From Klebsiella pneumoniae (GTDB taxonomy: Bacteria > Desulfobacterota > Binatia > UBA12015), in NCBI GenBank assembly GCA_945872365.1, contig CAMBZJ010000019.1, positions 1 through 62,786 on the forward strand: 62,786 nt of DNA. Reading direction: 5' to 3'. Positions within the stretch are counted from its first letter, which is position 1. Each line of letters starts with the position of its first letter. Position numbers and translations under genes: made by a program. Below, piece by piece: positions 38,508 through 47,642 of this stretch. Under the pieces are notes generated by a model. That model was not told the DNA's origin, ran no database searches, and worked only from the letters and a program-made list of their open reading frames with translations.

Positions 38508-40255
38508 CCTGCACCTCCTTCGGTCCGGCCTGATTCGCCCGCCGAGCCCGCGGCGGCCGTCGCGGGGGCGCTCGCCGCCCGCGGCCCCGAGGTGCGCCGG
38601 AAGGCGTCGCTCAGCACGAGTGTCCGCAGGAGCGGGCGAAGACGGTATGCCGAGTCGGCGAAACGGTCCCGCTCCCAGTCGAGCCAGTCGCGCTCGCCCG
38701 CGACCGGGTCGCGCCCGACCGCGTAGCGGAACACCGTCTCGACCAGGCAGGGGGCGAGTTGCGGATGGTGCGAGAGGGCGGCGCCGAGTCCCGGTGCGTC
38801 GGCGAAAGCCTCGCCGTCGAGCGAGCCCGAGGGGTCGATCGTCGAACCGTTCTCGGTTTCGCGCTCGATGCCGATTCCGTCCATGTTCTCGAGGGCGAGT
38901 CCGATCGGGTCCATGAGCGAGTGACAGCCGGCGCAAGCCGGGTTCGAGACGTGCGCTCCGAGGCGCTCGCGGGCCGTCGTCCGCTTCTGGTTGGCTTCGT
39001 CGGCGAACATGGAGAAGTCGACGTTGCCCGGCGGTGGCGGCACGTCCTGACAGAGGAGGACCTCGCGCACGAACTTGCCACGCAGGGTGGGGGAACTGCG
39101 CCCCGGATGCGAATAGAGGGCGAGCAGGCTCGCGTGCGTGAGAACGCCGGCGCGCCGGCTGTCTTCTCCGAAGACCCAGTCCTCCCAGCCCTCGGGACTG
39201 CGCACCGGTACCCGGTAGAGCGGACCCAGCCGCCGCGTCATCGACGACTCCCGCGTGCTGAAGATCTCCCGGTAGTCGCCGTCCTCCCGCAACAGGCGGT
39301 CGACGATGACCCGCAACGTCTGTTCACTCGCGTCGAGGATCAGCCCCTGGCTGTAGGCGGGGAAGAGTTCGGGATCCTTGCGCACCAGCCCCTGCTCGAT
39401 CGTGTCGAATCCGTAGGCGTCGGCGAACAACTCGCGCACCCCGGCTTCGAGCCGCCCGGAGCCGAGCAGTCGGTCCGCCTGCGCGTCGAGGCTGGCGTCG
39501 TCGACGAGTTCGCCCCGCTCGCCGGCGGCGAGCAATCCCTCATCGGGTGCGCTGTTCCAGAGGAAGTAGGACAGGCGCGACGCCATGGCGAGGCTCGTGA
39601 AGCGCTGTCCGCCGCGCTGCGGGTCGACCTCCGTCTCCTCGATCCGGAAGAGGAAGTCGGGCGAGACGAGCATCGCACCGAGCGCGACTTCGAGGCCCGC
39701 GTGGAACTCGCCGAGCTGGCCCGCGGCGTCGCGCGCGATCCCGACCCAGGTCGAGACCTCGGTGTCGGTGAGCGGGCGGCGCAGGAGGCGACGGCCCACC
39801 CCGCCGAGGAAGCTCGCCGCGCAGTCGTCGTCGACTGGCCCGCTCGGTGTGCAGCCGACGAGCGTGCCGCGGTGTGCGGCGTCGAGCGCCTGGGCAGCGA
39901 CTCCGCTCGCGATCGCATCGTATTGTTCGAAGCCCGATGGCGTGACGCTCACGTTCGAGGCGCCGACGGCGAGCAGGCCCGACACCCGCTGGTCGGGTTC
40001 GAAGCGACCGGCGGCAGCCACGTCCTCGCCGAGGACGTCGGCGACCGTCGCCCGGTACTGTGCCGAGGTGAGTCGTCGCATCGCGGCCGCCCCGGCCTTT
40101 GTCGTCGGCGGGGCGGGAGTGGGCCCGGGCGTAGCCGACGGCGAGGGTGCGGGCGTCGCCGTCGCGCGGAGACCGGTGCCACCGGTTCCGCCGTCGCTTC
40201 CGCAAGCGGAGAGCAGGAGGGTCGCGAGCAGCGTCGTGCGCAAGAGCGTCTTCAT
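38504..40255 (-). CDS. DUF1592/DUF1588/DUF1585-type lipoprotein with haem-like CxxCH
   Basis: 583 residues. MKTLLRTTLLATLLLSACGSDG is a lipoprotein signal (lipobox LSAC). A Pro/Ala/Thr-rich tether follows, then the multi-DUF core: MRRLTSAQYRATVADVLG, RLSYFLWNSAPDEGLL, HPGRSSPTLRGKFVREVLLCQDVPPPP, and ACAGCHSLMDPIGLALENMDGIG with a CAGCH motif that may bind haem. The C-terminal ETVFRYAVGRDPV is also typical of this family. It is usually encoded beside DUF1552, as here. The start ATG 40255 follows a GGAGGGAGG site. A secreted redox or polymer-acting role is possible but not known. Confidence 0.87.
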   Translation of the reverse strand: MKTLLRTTLLATLLLSACGSDGGTGGTGLRATATPAPSPSATPGPTPAPPTTKAGAAAMRRLTSAQYRATVADVLGEDVAAAGRFEPDQRVSGLLAVGASNVSVTPSGFEQYDAIASGVAAQALDAAHRGTLVGCTPSGPVDDDCAASFLGGVGRRLLRRPLTDTEVSTWVGIARDAAGQLGEFHAGLEVALGAMLVSPDFLFRIEETEVDPQRGGQRFTSLAMASRLSYFLWNSAPDEGLLAAGERGELVDDASLDAQADRLLGSGRLEAGVRELFADAYGFDTIEQGLVRKDPELFPAYSQGLILDASEQTLRVIVDRLLREDGDYREIFSTRESSMTRRLGPLYRVPVRSPEGWEDWVFGEDSRRAGVLTHASLLALYSHPGRSSPTLRGKFVREVLLCQDVPPPPGNVDFSMFADEANQKRTTARERLGAHVSNPACAGCHSLMDPIGLALENMDGIGIERETENGSTIDPSGSLDGEAFADAPGLGAALSHHPQLAPCLVETVFRYAVGRDPVAGERDWLDWERDRFADSAYRLRPLLRTLVLSDAFRRTSGPRAASAPATAAAGSAGESGRTEGGAG

Positions 40256-40269
40256 ACGGCCCTCCCTCC

Positions 40270-41388
40270 TCACCGCGCGACGAAGGCCGGCACGCCGCCG
40301 AGTCGGTAGCTCGTCGAGATCGAGTCGCAGTGCCCGGTCGCCGGGTCGCGCCCGCCGTCGGCCTGCGCATCGAGTGCGCGCCGCAGGCCGGCGCAGAGGT
40401 AGCCGAGCGCTTCCTTGCCCCCGATCGTCCCGGCCTGTCGCCCGAAGATGTCGTAGACCTCGTCCACCGGCGCGTAGCCGTGCAGGCCACCCCTTGCCGA
40501 CCCGTCGGGCGCGATCGCGAGTCGCACGTAGGCGTCGCGGAACGAGAGTTCGCCCTCGACGATCTGGATGTTGAGTCGCACACGGACGTCCATCGGGCCC
40601 GCGGTGAGCACGCCGTCGACGATGCGACCGCGGCCGACCGTCCCCTGGAAGCGCGGGTCGGGGTCGATCGAGAGGGTTCCGAAGGGGAGCACGCTGCCGT
40701 CCGCGCCGAGCGGCGGCGCCTCGCGGCTGGCGAACACCTGCACCGCTACGTCGTCGTCGTTGCGCGGATCGTCGACGTCGCCCACATCGACGAGGATCGT
40801 CATCGAGCCGTCGCGCACCGCCGACTCGACGACGCTGTCGACGACCTCGCCTTTCTGGAAACCGCGGATGCAGCCGATCGCCCGCCAGAGCTGGTCGTCG
40901 ATGCCACTCTCGCCGGCGGGCCCGTCGAAGCCGGCGTGTTCGCAACTGTCGGCACCGCTGCCGCCGTCGAGGTCGAACCCGTCGAGCGTGCCGGACGACT
41001 GCAGCGTGAGAAATCCCGGATCGGGTGCGGCCCCGGGATCGACGCAGTCGTCGGGCGGGACCGGGAGCCCGGCCGAGGCGAGTTCGATCGGGCCGCGATT
41101 GAAGCCGTCGGGGCACCCGGGGTCGGAGGTCTCCGGGAACATGAATCCGAATGAGGCGACGACGAACCCCAGCGAGCGCGCGAAACCCGGCGTCGGTGTG
41201 ACCGCGGGGGTGGGTGTCGCGTCGGGCCCGGTCGAACCGCTGCCACCCCCGCCGCCGCAGGCCCCGGCGAGCCAGGCAACGGCGACGCCGAGCAGGGCAA
41301 GGCGCGACCCGACGGAGGACGGTCGTCTTCCCGGCTCACGCGCGTGCACGGCGCCTTGCACGGCCTGAAAGCTGCAGCGGGATCTCAT
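40270..41388 (-). CDS. Lipoprotein of unknown function
   Basis: 372 residues from ATG 41388. After a long N-terminal lead, a hydrophobic segment ends in a lipobox-like WLAGAC, followed by a Gly-rich, then Thr-Pro tether. The mature domain has GCPDGFNRGPI, three further Cys, IDDQLWRAIGCIRGF, and DVGDVDDPRNDDDVAVQVF with many acidic residues that could bind calcium. I recognise no domain. It is 14 bases upstream of the DUF1592 gene in the transcript and overlaps the upstream gene by four bases (ATGA), so it is part of the same operon. Later starts (for example GTG 41346) are possible. Confidence 0.65.
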   Translation of the reverse strand: MRSRCSFQAVQGAVHAREPGRRPSSVGSRLALLGVAVAWLAGACGGGGGSGSTGPDATPTPAVTPTPGFARSLGFVVASFGFMFPETSDPGCPDGFNRGPIELASAGLPVPPDDCVDPGAAPDPGFLTLQSSGTLDGFDLDGGSGADSCEHAGFDGPAGESGIDDQLWRAIGCIRGFQKGEVVDSVVESAVRDGSMTILVDVGDVDDPRNDDDVAVQVFASREAPPLGADGSVLPFGTLSIDPDPRFQGTVGRGRIVDGVLTAGPMDVRVRLNIQIVEGELSFRDAYVRLAIAPDGSARGGLHGYAPVDEVYDIFGRQAGTIGGKEALGYLCAGLRRALDAQADGGRDPATGHCDSISTSYRLGGVPAFVAR

Positions 41389-41903
41389 GTGCGACCCGCG
41401 AGCCCGACGCCCGGTTGTGAGGCGCGCGCGACCAGCAGCGGTCGCCCGGCCACGCTCGCGTAGGCCGCCTCGTGGTCGGCGGGCAAAGTGCCGAGCAGGC
41501 GGTCGAAGAGGCGCGTCGTGACCCCGTGGTACATCCGCGCATCCCGGTAGTGGTGCGCGAGGTGGTGCAGCCGGAGCAGCCGCTCACGATCGTTGCGCGG
41601 CTCGCGGAAGTGAATGCGCCAGTGGACGCGCTCGTAGCGCAGGAAGCCGGCGAGCAATCCGCCCACGAAGGCGGCGCTCGATGCCGCGCCGAGGGCGACC
41701 GAGAGCATCGCCCAGAGCAGGGTGGCGGCCGGCACCCAGGCGCGCGCCGAGGTGAAGACCGCGTGTTCGTCGACGTGGTGCTCGTGGTGGAGCGGCGAGA
41801 CGAAGGTGCGCAGCCGGTGCGCGAGGATCCCGTGCACCAGGTATTCCATGGCGGGCCAGGACAGGAACCCGGCGAGCGTCCAGGTCGCCAACACGACGCT
41901 CAT
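41385..41903 (-). CDS. Fatty acid hydroxylase / sterol desaturase-like membrane protein
   Basis: 172 residues. It has membrane segments around TWTLAGFLSWPAMEYLVHGILAHRL and ATLLWAMLSVALGAASSAAFVGGL, and His clusters typical of the di-iron family: YLVHG-ILAHRL, LHHEHHVDEH and LHHLAHHYRD. The family hydroxylates or desaturates lipids, sterols and carotenoids using O2. The open frame runs upstream to 42050, but ATG 41903, with an AGGGGGCGG site, begins the membrane part. It overlaps the lipoprotein gene downstream by four bases. It may modify a lipid tied to the same pathway; no substrate can be named. Confidence 0.78.
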   Translation of the reverse strand: MSVVLATWTLAGFLSWPAMEYLVHGILAHRLRTFVSPLHHEHHVDEHAVFTSARAWVPAATLLWAMLSVALGAASSAAFVGGLLAGFLRYERVHWRIHFREPRNDRERLLRLHHLAHHYRDARMYHGVTTRLFDRLLGTLPADHEAAYASVAGRPLLVARASQPGVGLAGRT

Positions 41904-42134
41904 CGCGAAGCCGCCCCCTGCGCAGGGCCGCCCGGTTTGCGGCGCTCGATCGGGCGTCGGCTCTGGCGTCGCGGCGTGGCATTCGGTGCGGGCATGCACC
42001 GAAATACGCCGAATCGACCCCTGCGGGCAATACCGGGCGAGACCTGGCAATACCGTGCCTCCGGCGCTGGCCGGCCGGGGCCCGGGTCGGACGGACCACG
42101 CCCGTCGGGGTTTCGGGCGGGCCCCGGCGTCGCG
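41904..42134. other. Intergenic gap
   Basis: The 231-base gap lies between two minus-strand genes and so should hold the promoter of the lipid-hydroxylase operon. I see no convincing -35/-10 pair and no hairpin. Confidence 0.3.
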
Positions 42135-43520
42135 TCAGTCGCGCTGGTGGATCGCTTCGAAGAGAAAGGCGTGCTCGCCCAGGTCGACCTGTGCGTAGTA
42201 GCCGAGCGTGACACCGCAAAGGAGCCAGGCGAGAACGAGTGCCCGGGTCCGCTCGGTGCCGATCCGCTGCAATCCGCAGGCGATGAGGATCGCGAAGGCC
42301 GGGTAGGCGGGCAGGAAGTAGCGGTTGTCCGGCAGGGTCAGCAGGAGAGGAGCGCACACCAAGGCGACCCAGACGGAGATCAGGCGCGCGCTACGGACGG
42401 ATTCGCGCGCGAGGCTGGCCGCGCCGAGCACGAGCCAGGGCATCTGCCAGACGCCGAGGCCCGAGGGCAGCTTGGTGAACAGGCCGTCGAGCGCGTAGCG
42501 GAGTCCCTTCCCCGAATCGGTGACGGTTCCGGCGTAGCGTTCGAGCCAGGCACCCTGCCCGCCGATCGCCCCGATTCGGGCGGCGAGCAGGAGCCATGCG
42601 CCAAAGACGAGCCCGGCGACGGCGACGGCGATCGCCCACTCGCGACGCCGTCGCCAGAGCGCGCCGTGGTTCCATGCGCATACGGCCAGCACCGGGCAGG
42701 CAAGCGCCATCGTGTACTTCGAGACCATGCCGGCCCCGACGCAGAGGCCGAGCCCGAGCGCCTCCAGCGTCGAACCCGCCCCGGCGTCGGAAAGGCGCAG
42801 CGTGAACGCGAGTGCGCCGGCGAAGAACGCGGTGACGAACATGTCGTTCATCGCCGCCGACTCCATGCGCACGAAGAGCGGCGACGCGAGCAGGGCGAGG
42901 ACGGACAGCAGGGCCGTGACCGGGTCGACCAGGCGCCGCGCGATCCTCAGGACCACGAGCAGGGTGACCGTGCCGATCAGCACGGTGGCGATGCGGAGCC
43001 CGAGCAGTCCGGTGTCGAACGCGCGCATCACGGATGCGTAGAAGAGAACCGGCAGCGGCGGGTGTTGCTGTCCGAGCCAGGGGAGTGAAGCGTAGCGCTC
43101 GAAGAAGGTCCGGAGCCCCTCGTCGGCCGCCAGTCGCACGGCCGGCAGCATCCACTGCTCGTCCCAACTCGGCATCTGCTGGGTCGTCGCTCCCGCCAGG
43201 CCGAGGGCAAGGCCGGCTGCGACCGCTAGCCCGTCGGCGCCGCGTCGGTCGGTCGCGAGGCGCTGCAGCGCGCGGTCAAGTGCTGCGATCCGGGCCCCGG
43301 GCAGCGCCAGCGCGATCGCCCCGGCGAGGACGGAGAAGGCGATCGCCTTGAGCACGACCGGCTCGCCGACCGAGGCGACCAGTCCGGAACGCACGACGAC
43401 CCAGGCGACCTGGAGCAGGACCATGACCGTGGTCACCGAGATACGGACCGCCGGCGCGCGCACCGGTGTCCTATGGCAAATCCCGCGGTGGACCGACAAG
43501 CGTCGAGTGCGGGTGGCCAT
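42135..43520 (-). CDS. GT39 / ArnT-like membrane glycosyltransferase
   Basis: About 461 residues with about ten membrane helices. The catalytic-type Asp-Glu pair lies in the first loop (PSWDEQWMLP), as in ArnT and other GT39-like PMT_2 enzymes, and QQHPPLP is the associated loop. These transfer a sugar from a lipid-linked donor (undecaprenyl or dolichyl) onto lipids or proteins at the outer face of the inner membrane. ATG 43520 was chosen (GGGGAG site); the frame extends to 43568. The 5' end is head-to-head with the SDR gene on the other strand, about 40 bases away. Confidence 0.82.
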   Translation of the reverse strand: MATRTRRLSVHRGICHRTPVRAPAVRISVTTVMVLLQVAWVVVRSGLVASVGEPVVLKAIAFSVLAGAIALALPGARIAALDRALQRLATDRRGADGLAVAAGLALGLAGATTQQMPSWDEQWMLPAVRLAADEGLRTFFERYASLPWLGQQHPPLPVLFYASVMRAFDTGLLGLRIATVLIGTVTLLVVLRIARRLVDPVTALLSVLALLASPLFVRMESAAMNDMFVTAFFAGALAFTLRLSDAGAGSTLEALGLGLCVGAGMVSKYTMALACPVLAVCAWNHGALWRRRREWAIAVAVAGLVFGAWLLLAARIGAIGGQGAWLERYAGTVTDSGKGLRYALDGLFTKLPSGLGVWQMPWLVLGAASLARESVRSARLISVWVALVCAPLLLTLPDNRYFLPAYPAFAILIACGLQRIGTERTRALVLAWLLCGVTLGYYAQVDLGEHAFLFEAIHQRD

Positions 43521-43558
43521 CTCTGGCTCCCCGCGTTGCTTCGTGGTTGAAGAAGGAC

Positions 43559-44395
43559 GTGGAACCAAGGACCTGCATGGTGACGGGGGCCAATTCCGGC
43601 GTGGGGCTCGTCAGTGCCCGTGAACTTGCGCGCCAGGGCTGGTCGGTTCTTTTGGTCTGTCGCGACCCGGTGCGCGGCTCGGCGGCCCTCGAAGCGGTTC
43701 GGGCCGCGGTGTCGGGGCCGCCCCCCGAACTCCTCCTAGCGGACTTCGCGTCGCTCGACGACGTGCGCGCCCTTGCGAAGACGGTCTCCGGCCGCCGCAT
43801 CGACGTGCTCATGAACAACGCCGGCCTCATGCTGAGCGAACGACGCACCACCCGAGACGGATTCGAGTACACGTTTGGCGTGAACCACCTGGCACCTTTC
43901 CTGCTGACCAATCTGCTGCTCGACACGCTGCGCGCGTCGGGAGGTGCACGCGTGGTCAACGTCGCATCGCGCGCCCACACCCGCAGCACGCTCGACTTCG
44001 ACGACCTGCAGGCGGAGAAGGGCTTCGACGGCTGGCAGGCCTACTGCCGCTCGAAGCTGTGCAACGTCCTCTTCAACCAGGAACTCGCGCGCCGTACCGA
44101 GGGCAGCGGTGTCACCGCCAACGCGCTCCACCCAGGCATGGTCGCCACCGGGTTCGGGCGGGAGGCGAAGGGCCTCTGGGACTTCCTGCTCCGGTTCGGG
44201 CGCTTCGTCATGACGACGCCGGAGAAGGGCGCGCGCACGCAGATCTATCTCGCCACGTCACCGGAGGTCGCCGGTACGACCGGCCGTTACTTCATCGACT
44301 GCAAGCCGGTGCCCACGTCGCGTGGCGGCGCCGATCCGGTCGCGGCGGCAAGGCTGTGGGAGGCGAGTGCCCGCATGGTCGGGCTCGCGGCCTGA
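43559..44395 (+). CDS. SDR, retinol-dehydrogenase-like
   Basis: About 278 residues. The cofactor motif TGANSGVG comes at once, then LLLADFASLDDVRAL, LMNNAGLM, GVNHLAPFLLTNLLL, VASRAH and the active-site YCRSK. This is the retinol dehydrogenase/WWOX-like SDR branch. The start is uncertain: GTG 43559 keeps the first beta strand; ATG 43577 has a better AAGGA site but begins at the cofactor loop; TTG 43547 is further upstream. The substrate is unknown. It precedes a glycan gene set with 15 bases between. Confidence 0.8.
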   Translation: MEPRTCMVTGANSGVGLVSARELARQGWSVLLVCRDPVRGSAALEAVRAAVSGPPPELLLADFASLDDVRALAKTVSGRRIDVLMNNAGLMLSERRTTRDGFEYTFGVNHLAPFLLTNLLLDTLRASGGARVVNVASRAHTRSTLDFDDLQAEKGFDGWQAYCRSKLCNVLFNQELARRTEGSGVTANALHPGMVATGFGREAKGLWDFLLRFGRFVMTTPEKGARTQIYLATSPEVAGTTGRYFIDCKPVPTSRGGADPVAAARLWEASARMVGLAA

Positions 44396-44410
44396 TCGAC
44401 CGGAAGTCGC

Positions 44411-45511
44411 GTGCAGGAGCGAGCGGCCCGCCGGGGCGGGACGGCCGTCGAATCGTGGCAGGGAGGGGAGGGCGGCGCTCTCCGGCGGGTCCTTCCCGCC
44501 TGGCTTGCCTCTCGCGCGTGCGTGCTCGTCGCGACGCTTGCGGCGGCAGCCCCCGTTCCGGGAACTCTCGGCGAGCGCGCACTCTCGCCCTGGGACGGGC
44601 GCTGGTACGCCGACATCGCCCGTTTGGGCTACTCGTTCGCGCACGAGCACCCGGGGTCGCTGCTGGCGCAGACGCCGTACCCGTTCTTCCCGCTCCTGCC
44701 GCTCGCGCTCCGCTCGGGGTCGCAGCTCGGCCTCCCGCCCTGGCTGGTCGGTGCGATCCTCTCGCACGCGGCGCTTCTGGTCGGCCTCTGCGGCTTATAC
44801 GTCCTGGTGACCCGCCACTTCGGGCAACCAACTGCGCAGCGCGCCGTCTGGAGTCTCGCCTTCTTTCCGGGTGCAGCACCCCTGTCGATGGTATACCCGG
44901 AAGCCGCGATGCTGGCGTTCGCGACCTGGACCTTCGTTCTGGCGGAAGAGGGGCGCGTTCTGCCCGCGGGTTGGCTGGCCGCTTGCGCAGCGCTCGTGCG
45001 GCCGAACGGAGCGGCGGTCGCAATCGCCGCCGCCTCCGGCCTCGCCCTCGCACGCCGTCTGCCCGCCGCGCTCGCGATGACCGCTCCCACGGTCGTGGCG
45101 ATCCTCGGGTGGATGCTCTTCCTGCACGGGCGCACCGGGGATCCGCTTGCGTTCCTGCACGCCAAGGCGGCGTGGAGCGAGATCAGCCTCGGTGGGATCG
45201 TCGCGGGTCGCGACCCGTTTCCCAAACTCGATCTGGCGGCCTTCGTCTTCGCCGCGGCCGTCCTGCTCGTCGCGGCACCGCGCCTGCCGCTCGCGTGGCT
45301 ACTCTTCGCGGCGCTCTGGCTCCTGCCGTCGCTCCTTTTCGGCATCCTCGGCATGCCGCGCTACGTGTCGGTCTGCTTTCCGGTGTTCGCGGCCGCCGGC
45401 CTGCTTCTCGGACGCGCTCCCGCCTCGGCTCGGCTCGGGATCCTCGCCGTCTCCGCTGCCGGGCTCCTGATGCTGGCCGTGCGCATCTCGAGCCTGCGGA
45501 TGATGCCGTGA
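44411..45511 (+). CDS. PIG-V-like mannosyltransferase
   Basis: 366 residues, multi-pass. The motif SPWDGRWYADIARLGY (Trp61-Asp62) with the following TPYPFFPLLPL is the signature of the PIG-V family (GT-C), which adds mannose to lipid-linked glycans, GPI in eukaryotes and phospho-mannose or glycolipids in bacteria. Nine or more hydrophobic segments follow, with FFPGAAPLSMVYPEAAMLAF in the middle. The start is GTG 44411. It is 15 bases after the SDR and its stop overlaps the epimerase GTG (GTGA), showing tight coupling. Confidence 0.83.
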   Translation: MQERAARRGGTAVESWQGGEGGALRRVLPAWLASRACVLVATLAAAAPVPGTLGERALSPWDGRWYADIARLGYSFAHEHPGSLLAQTPYPFFPLLPLALRSGSQLGLPPWLVGAILSHAALLVGLCGLYVLVTRHFGQPTAQRAVWSLAFFPGAAPLSMVYPEAAMLAFATWTFVLAEEGRVLPAGWLAACAALVRPNGAAVAIAAASGLALARRLPAALAMTAPTVVAILGWMLFLHGRTGDPLAFLHAKAAWSEISLGGIVAGRDPFPKLDLAAFVFAAAVLLVAAPRLPLAWLLFAALWLLPSLLFGILGMPRYVSVCFPVFAAAGLLLGRAPASARLGILAVSAAGLLMLAVRISSLRMMP

Positions 45512-46578
45512 GCGAGGCGTCCACACCCTTGGCCGGGCCGGTGGCGTCGGGGAGCCCCGTGACGGTCGCGGTCGCCCCGCCCGCCTTCGACCGGGCGTCG
45601 GCCTTCGCGGGCCGCCGCTGCGTCGTCACCGGCGGCTTGGGCTTCATCGGCTCGAACCTCGCACTCGCACTCGCCGGGGCGGGAGCCGAGGTCCGGGTGA
45701 TCGATGCGCTCGTGCCAGGCCACGGCGGCAATCCCCGCAACATCGAGGGTGCGGCACGCCCCATCGAGGTTCTGGCCGCGGACGTCGGCGACGATCGGCG
45801 GGTCGCCCCGGCGGTCGAGGGCGCCGAGTTCGTGTTCAATCTCGCCGGGCAGATCAGCCACCTCGACTCGATGGAGGATCCGCTCACCGACTTCGACCTG
45901 AATGCGCGCAGCCACCTCTCGTTCCTGGAGACGCTGCGCCGCATGGGCTCCGGGGCGGTGGTCGTCTACACCTCGACCAGGCAGATCTACGGCCGACCGC
46001 ATGTGCTTCCCGTCGACGAGCAGCACCCGATCGAGCCGGTCGACGTGAACGGCATCTCGCAGCACGCGGCCGAGCAACTCCACCTGCTCTATGCGCGGGT
46101 CTACGGCATGAGGACGTGTTCGCTGCGGCTCACCAACGTCTACGGGCCGCGGCTGCGCCTGGCCGACAGCCGTCAGGGCGTGCTCGGCGTCTTCCTGCGG
46201 CTGGCCCTCGACGGCGACGTGATCCGGATCTACGGCGACGGCTCGCAGTTGCGCGACTTCCTCCACGTCGACGACGTGGTCGCGGCGCTGCTCGCCGCGG
46301 CCCTCGAACCGGCGGCCGTCGGCGGGGCCTTCAACGTGAGCCACCACGAGGTCCTGAGCCTGGGGGCCGCCGCCGAGGCGATCGTCGTCGCGGCGGGAAG
46401 CGGTCGCACCGAGTTCGTGCCCTGGCCGCGGGACCGCGCGGCGATCGACATCGGCGATTTCATCGGCGATGCCGGCAAGGCGCGACGCGTGCTCGGTTGG
46501 CAGCCGCAGATCAGCTTCGCCGAGGGGATCCGCTCGACCATCGAGTTCTACCGGGAGCGCCGCGCTTGGTACCTCTGA
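45508..46578 (+). CDS. NAD-dependent epimerase/dehydratase homologue lacking YxxxK
   Basis: 356 residues. The extended-SDR Rossmann motif TGGLGFIG is at 41-48, followed by VIDALVPGHGG, ADVGD and SLRLTNVYGPR. The TSTRQIYG strand is typical, but the catalytic Y-x-x-x-K is replaced: DVNGISQHAAEQ puts Asn181 where Tyr should be and Gln185 where Lys should be. Some homologues carry N-G-I-N-K, keeping Lys; here even Lys is lost. It may use another mechanism, or may bind a nucleotide sugar without turning it over. Start GTG 45508 overlaps the upstream stop. It lies between PIG-V and DegT genes. Confidence 0.83.
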   Translation: MSEASTPLAGPVASGSPVTVAVAPPAFDRASAFAGRRCVVTGGLGFIGSNLALALAGAGAEVRVIDALVPGHGGNPRNIEGAARPIEVLAADVGDDRRVAPAVEGAEFVFNLAGQISHLDSMEDPLTDFDLNARSHLSFLETLRRMGSGAVVVYTSTRQIYGRPHVLPVDEQHPIEPVDVNGISQHAAEQLHLLYARVYGMRTCSLRLTNVYGPRLRLADSRQGVLGVFLRLALDGDVIRIYGDGSQLRDFLHVDDVVAALLAAALEPAAVGGAFNVSHHEVLSLGAAAEAIVVAAGSGRTEFVPWPRDRAAIDIGDFIGDAGKARRVLGWQPQISFAEGIRSTIEFYRERRAWYL

Positions 46579-47642
46579 ACGACCTCCGCCGCCGCATCGC
46601 GGCCTGCCAGCCCGAGATGGGCGCCGCGGTCGCCCGGGTGCTCGCCTCGGGGCGACTGCTGCTCGGTCCCGAACTCGAGGCCTTCGAGCGCGACTTCGCG
46701 GCCTACGTCGGGCGCCGGTTCGCGGTGGGCGTCTCGTCGGGGACCGACGCGATCTCCCTTTCGCTCGCCGGCCTCGGCGTCGGGCCGGGCGACGAGGTGG
46801 TGGTGCCGGCCTTCACGGCGGTGCCGACGCTGGCGGCGGTGTGCGCGCTCGGCGCGGTTCCGGTCCCGGTGGACGTCGATGCCGAGACCGGCGCGATCGA
46901 CCCGGCCGCAGTGCGGGCGGCGCTCGGGGCGCGCACACGCGCGATCGTCCCGGTCCATCTCTACGGCCGGCCGGCCGAGGAAGAGATCGCCGAACTCGCA
47001 GCCTTCGGGTTGCCGGTCGTCGACGACGCGGCGCACGCCCACGGCGCGCTCCGCGGCGGCCAGACCGCTGCGGCCGCCTACAGTTTCTACCCGACGAAGA
47101 ACCTCGGCGGGATCGGCGACGGCGGCGCCGTCGTGACCGACGACGCCGCGCTCGCCGACAAGGTCCGACTGCTGCGCCACCACGGTATGCGCGAACTCTA
47201 CGTGCACGAGGAGATCGCGACGAACGCGCGCATGTCGGAGATCGAGGCCGCAGGTCTGCGGGTCGGACTCGCCCGGCTCGACGCGGGCAATGCCAGGCGC
47301 CGCGCGATCGCCGCGCGCTACCGGGACGCGGCGCCGGGACTGCGCTGGCACGTCGGCCATCCGGGCCACGTGTACCACCTCTGCGTGGTCCGCGTCGGTG
47401 ATCGCGAGGCGTTTCGGGCGAGTGTCGGATTCGAAACCGGCGTCCACTACCCGCGCGCGGCGACCCGGCAGCCGGCCTACCTGCGGTTCGCGCGCTTTGC
47501 CTGTCCGCGCGCCGAGGCCTGGGCGGCCGAGTGTGTGAGCCTGCCCTGCTTTCCCGAACTCTCCGACGAGGAGGTGGCCGAGGTCTGCGGGTTGCTCGCG
47601 GCGGTCGGCGGTGCCGCGGGGGCCGGATCGGCAGTCGCATGA
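46566..47642 (+). CDS. DegT/DnrJ/EryC1 aminotransferase
   Basis: About 358 residues. Features include ASGRLLLGPELEAFERDFAAYVG, SSGTDAISLSLAGLGVGPGDEV, the PLP-contacting Asp153 (VVDDAAHAHGA), and Lys178 in SFYPTKNLGGIGDGG, the Schiff-base Lys. This is the sugar aminotransferase family that makes amino sugars from 3- or 4-keto nucleotide sugars. The start is probably TTG 46566, 13 bases inside the epimerase gene. It could act on the keto sugar made by a partner dehydratase, but the neighbouring epimerase homologue lacks catalytic residues, so the donor enzyme is unclear. Confidence 0.88.
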   Translation: MVPLNDLRRRIAACQPEMGAAVARVLASGRLLLGPELEAFERDFAAYVGRRFAVGVSSGTDAISLSLAGLGVGPGDEVVVPAFTAVPTLAAVCALGAVPVPVDVDAETGAIDPAAVRAALGARTRAIVPVHLYGRPAEEEIAELAAFGLPVVDDAAHAHGALRGGQTAAAAYSFYPTKNLGGIGDGGAVVTDDAALADKVRLLRHHGMRELYVHEEIATNARMSEIEAAGLRVGLARLDAGNARRRAIAARYRDAAPGLRWHVGHPGHVYHLCVVRVGDREAFRASVGFETGVHYPRAATRQPAYLRFARFACPRAEAWAAECVSLPCFPELSDEEVAEVCGLLAAVGGAAGAGSAVA

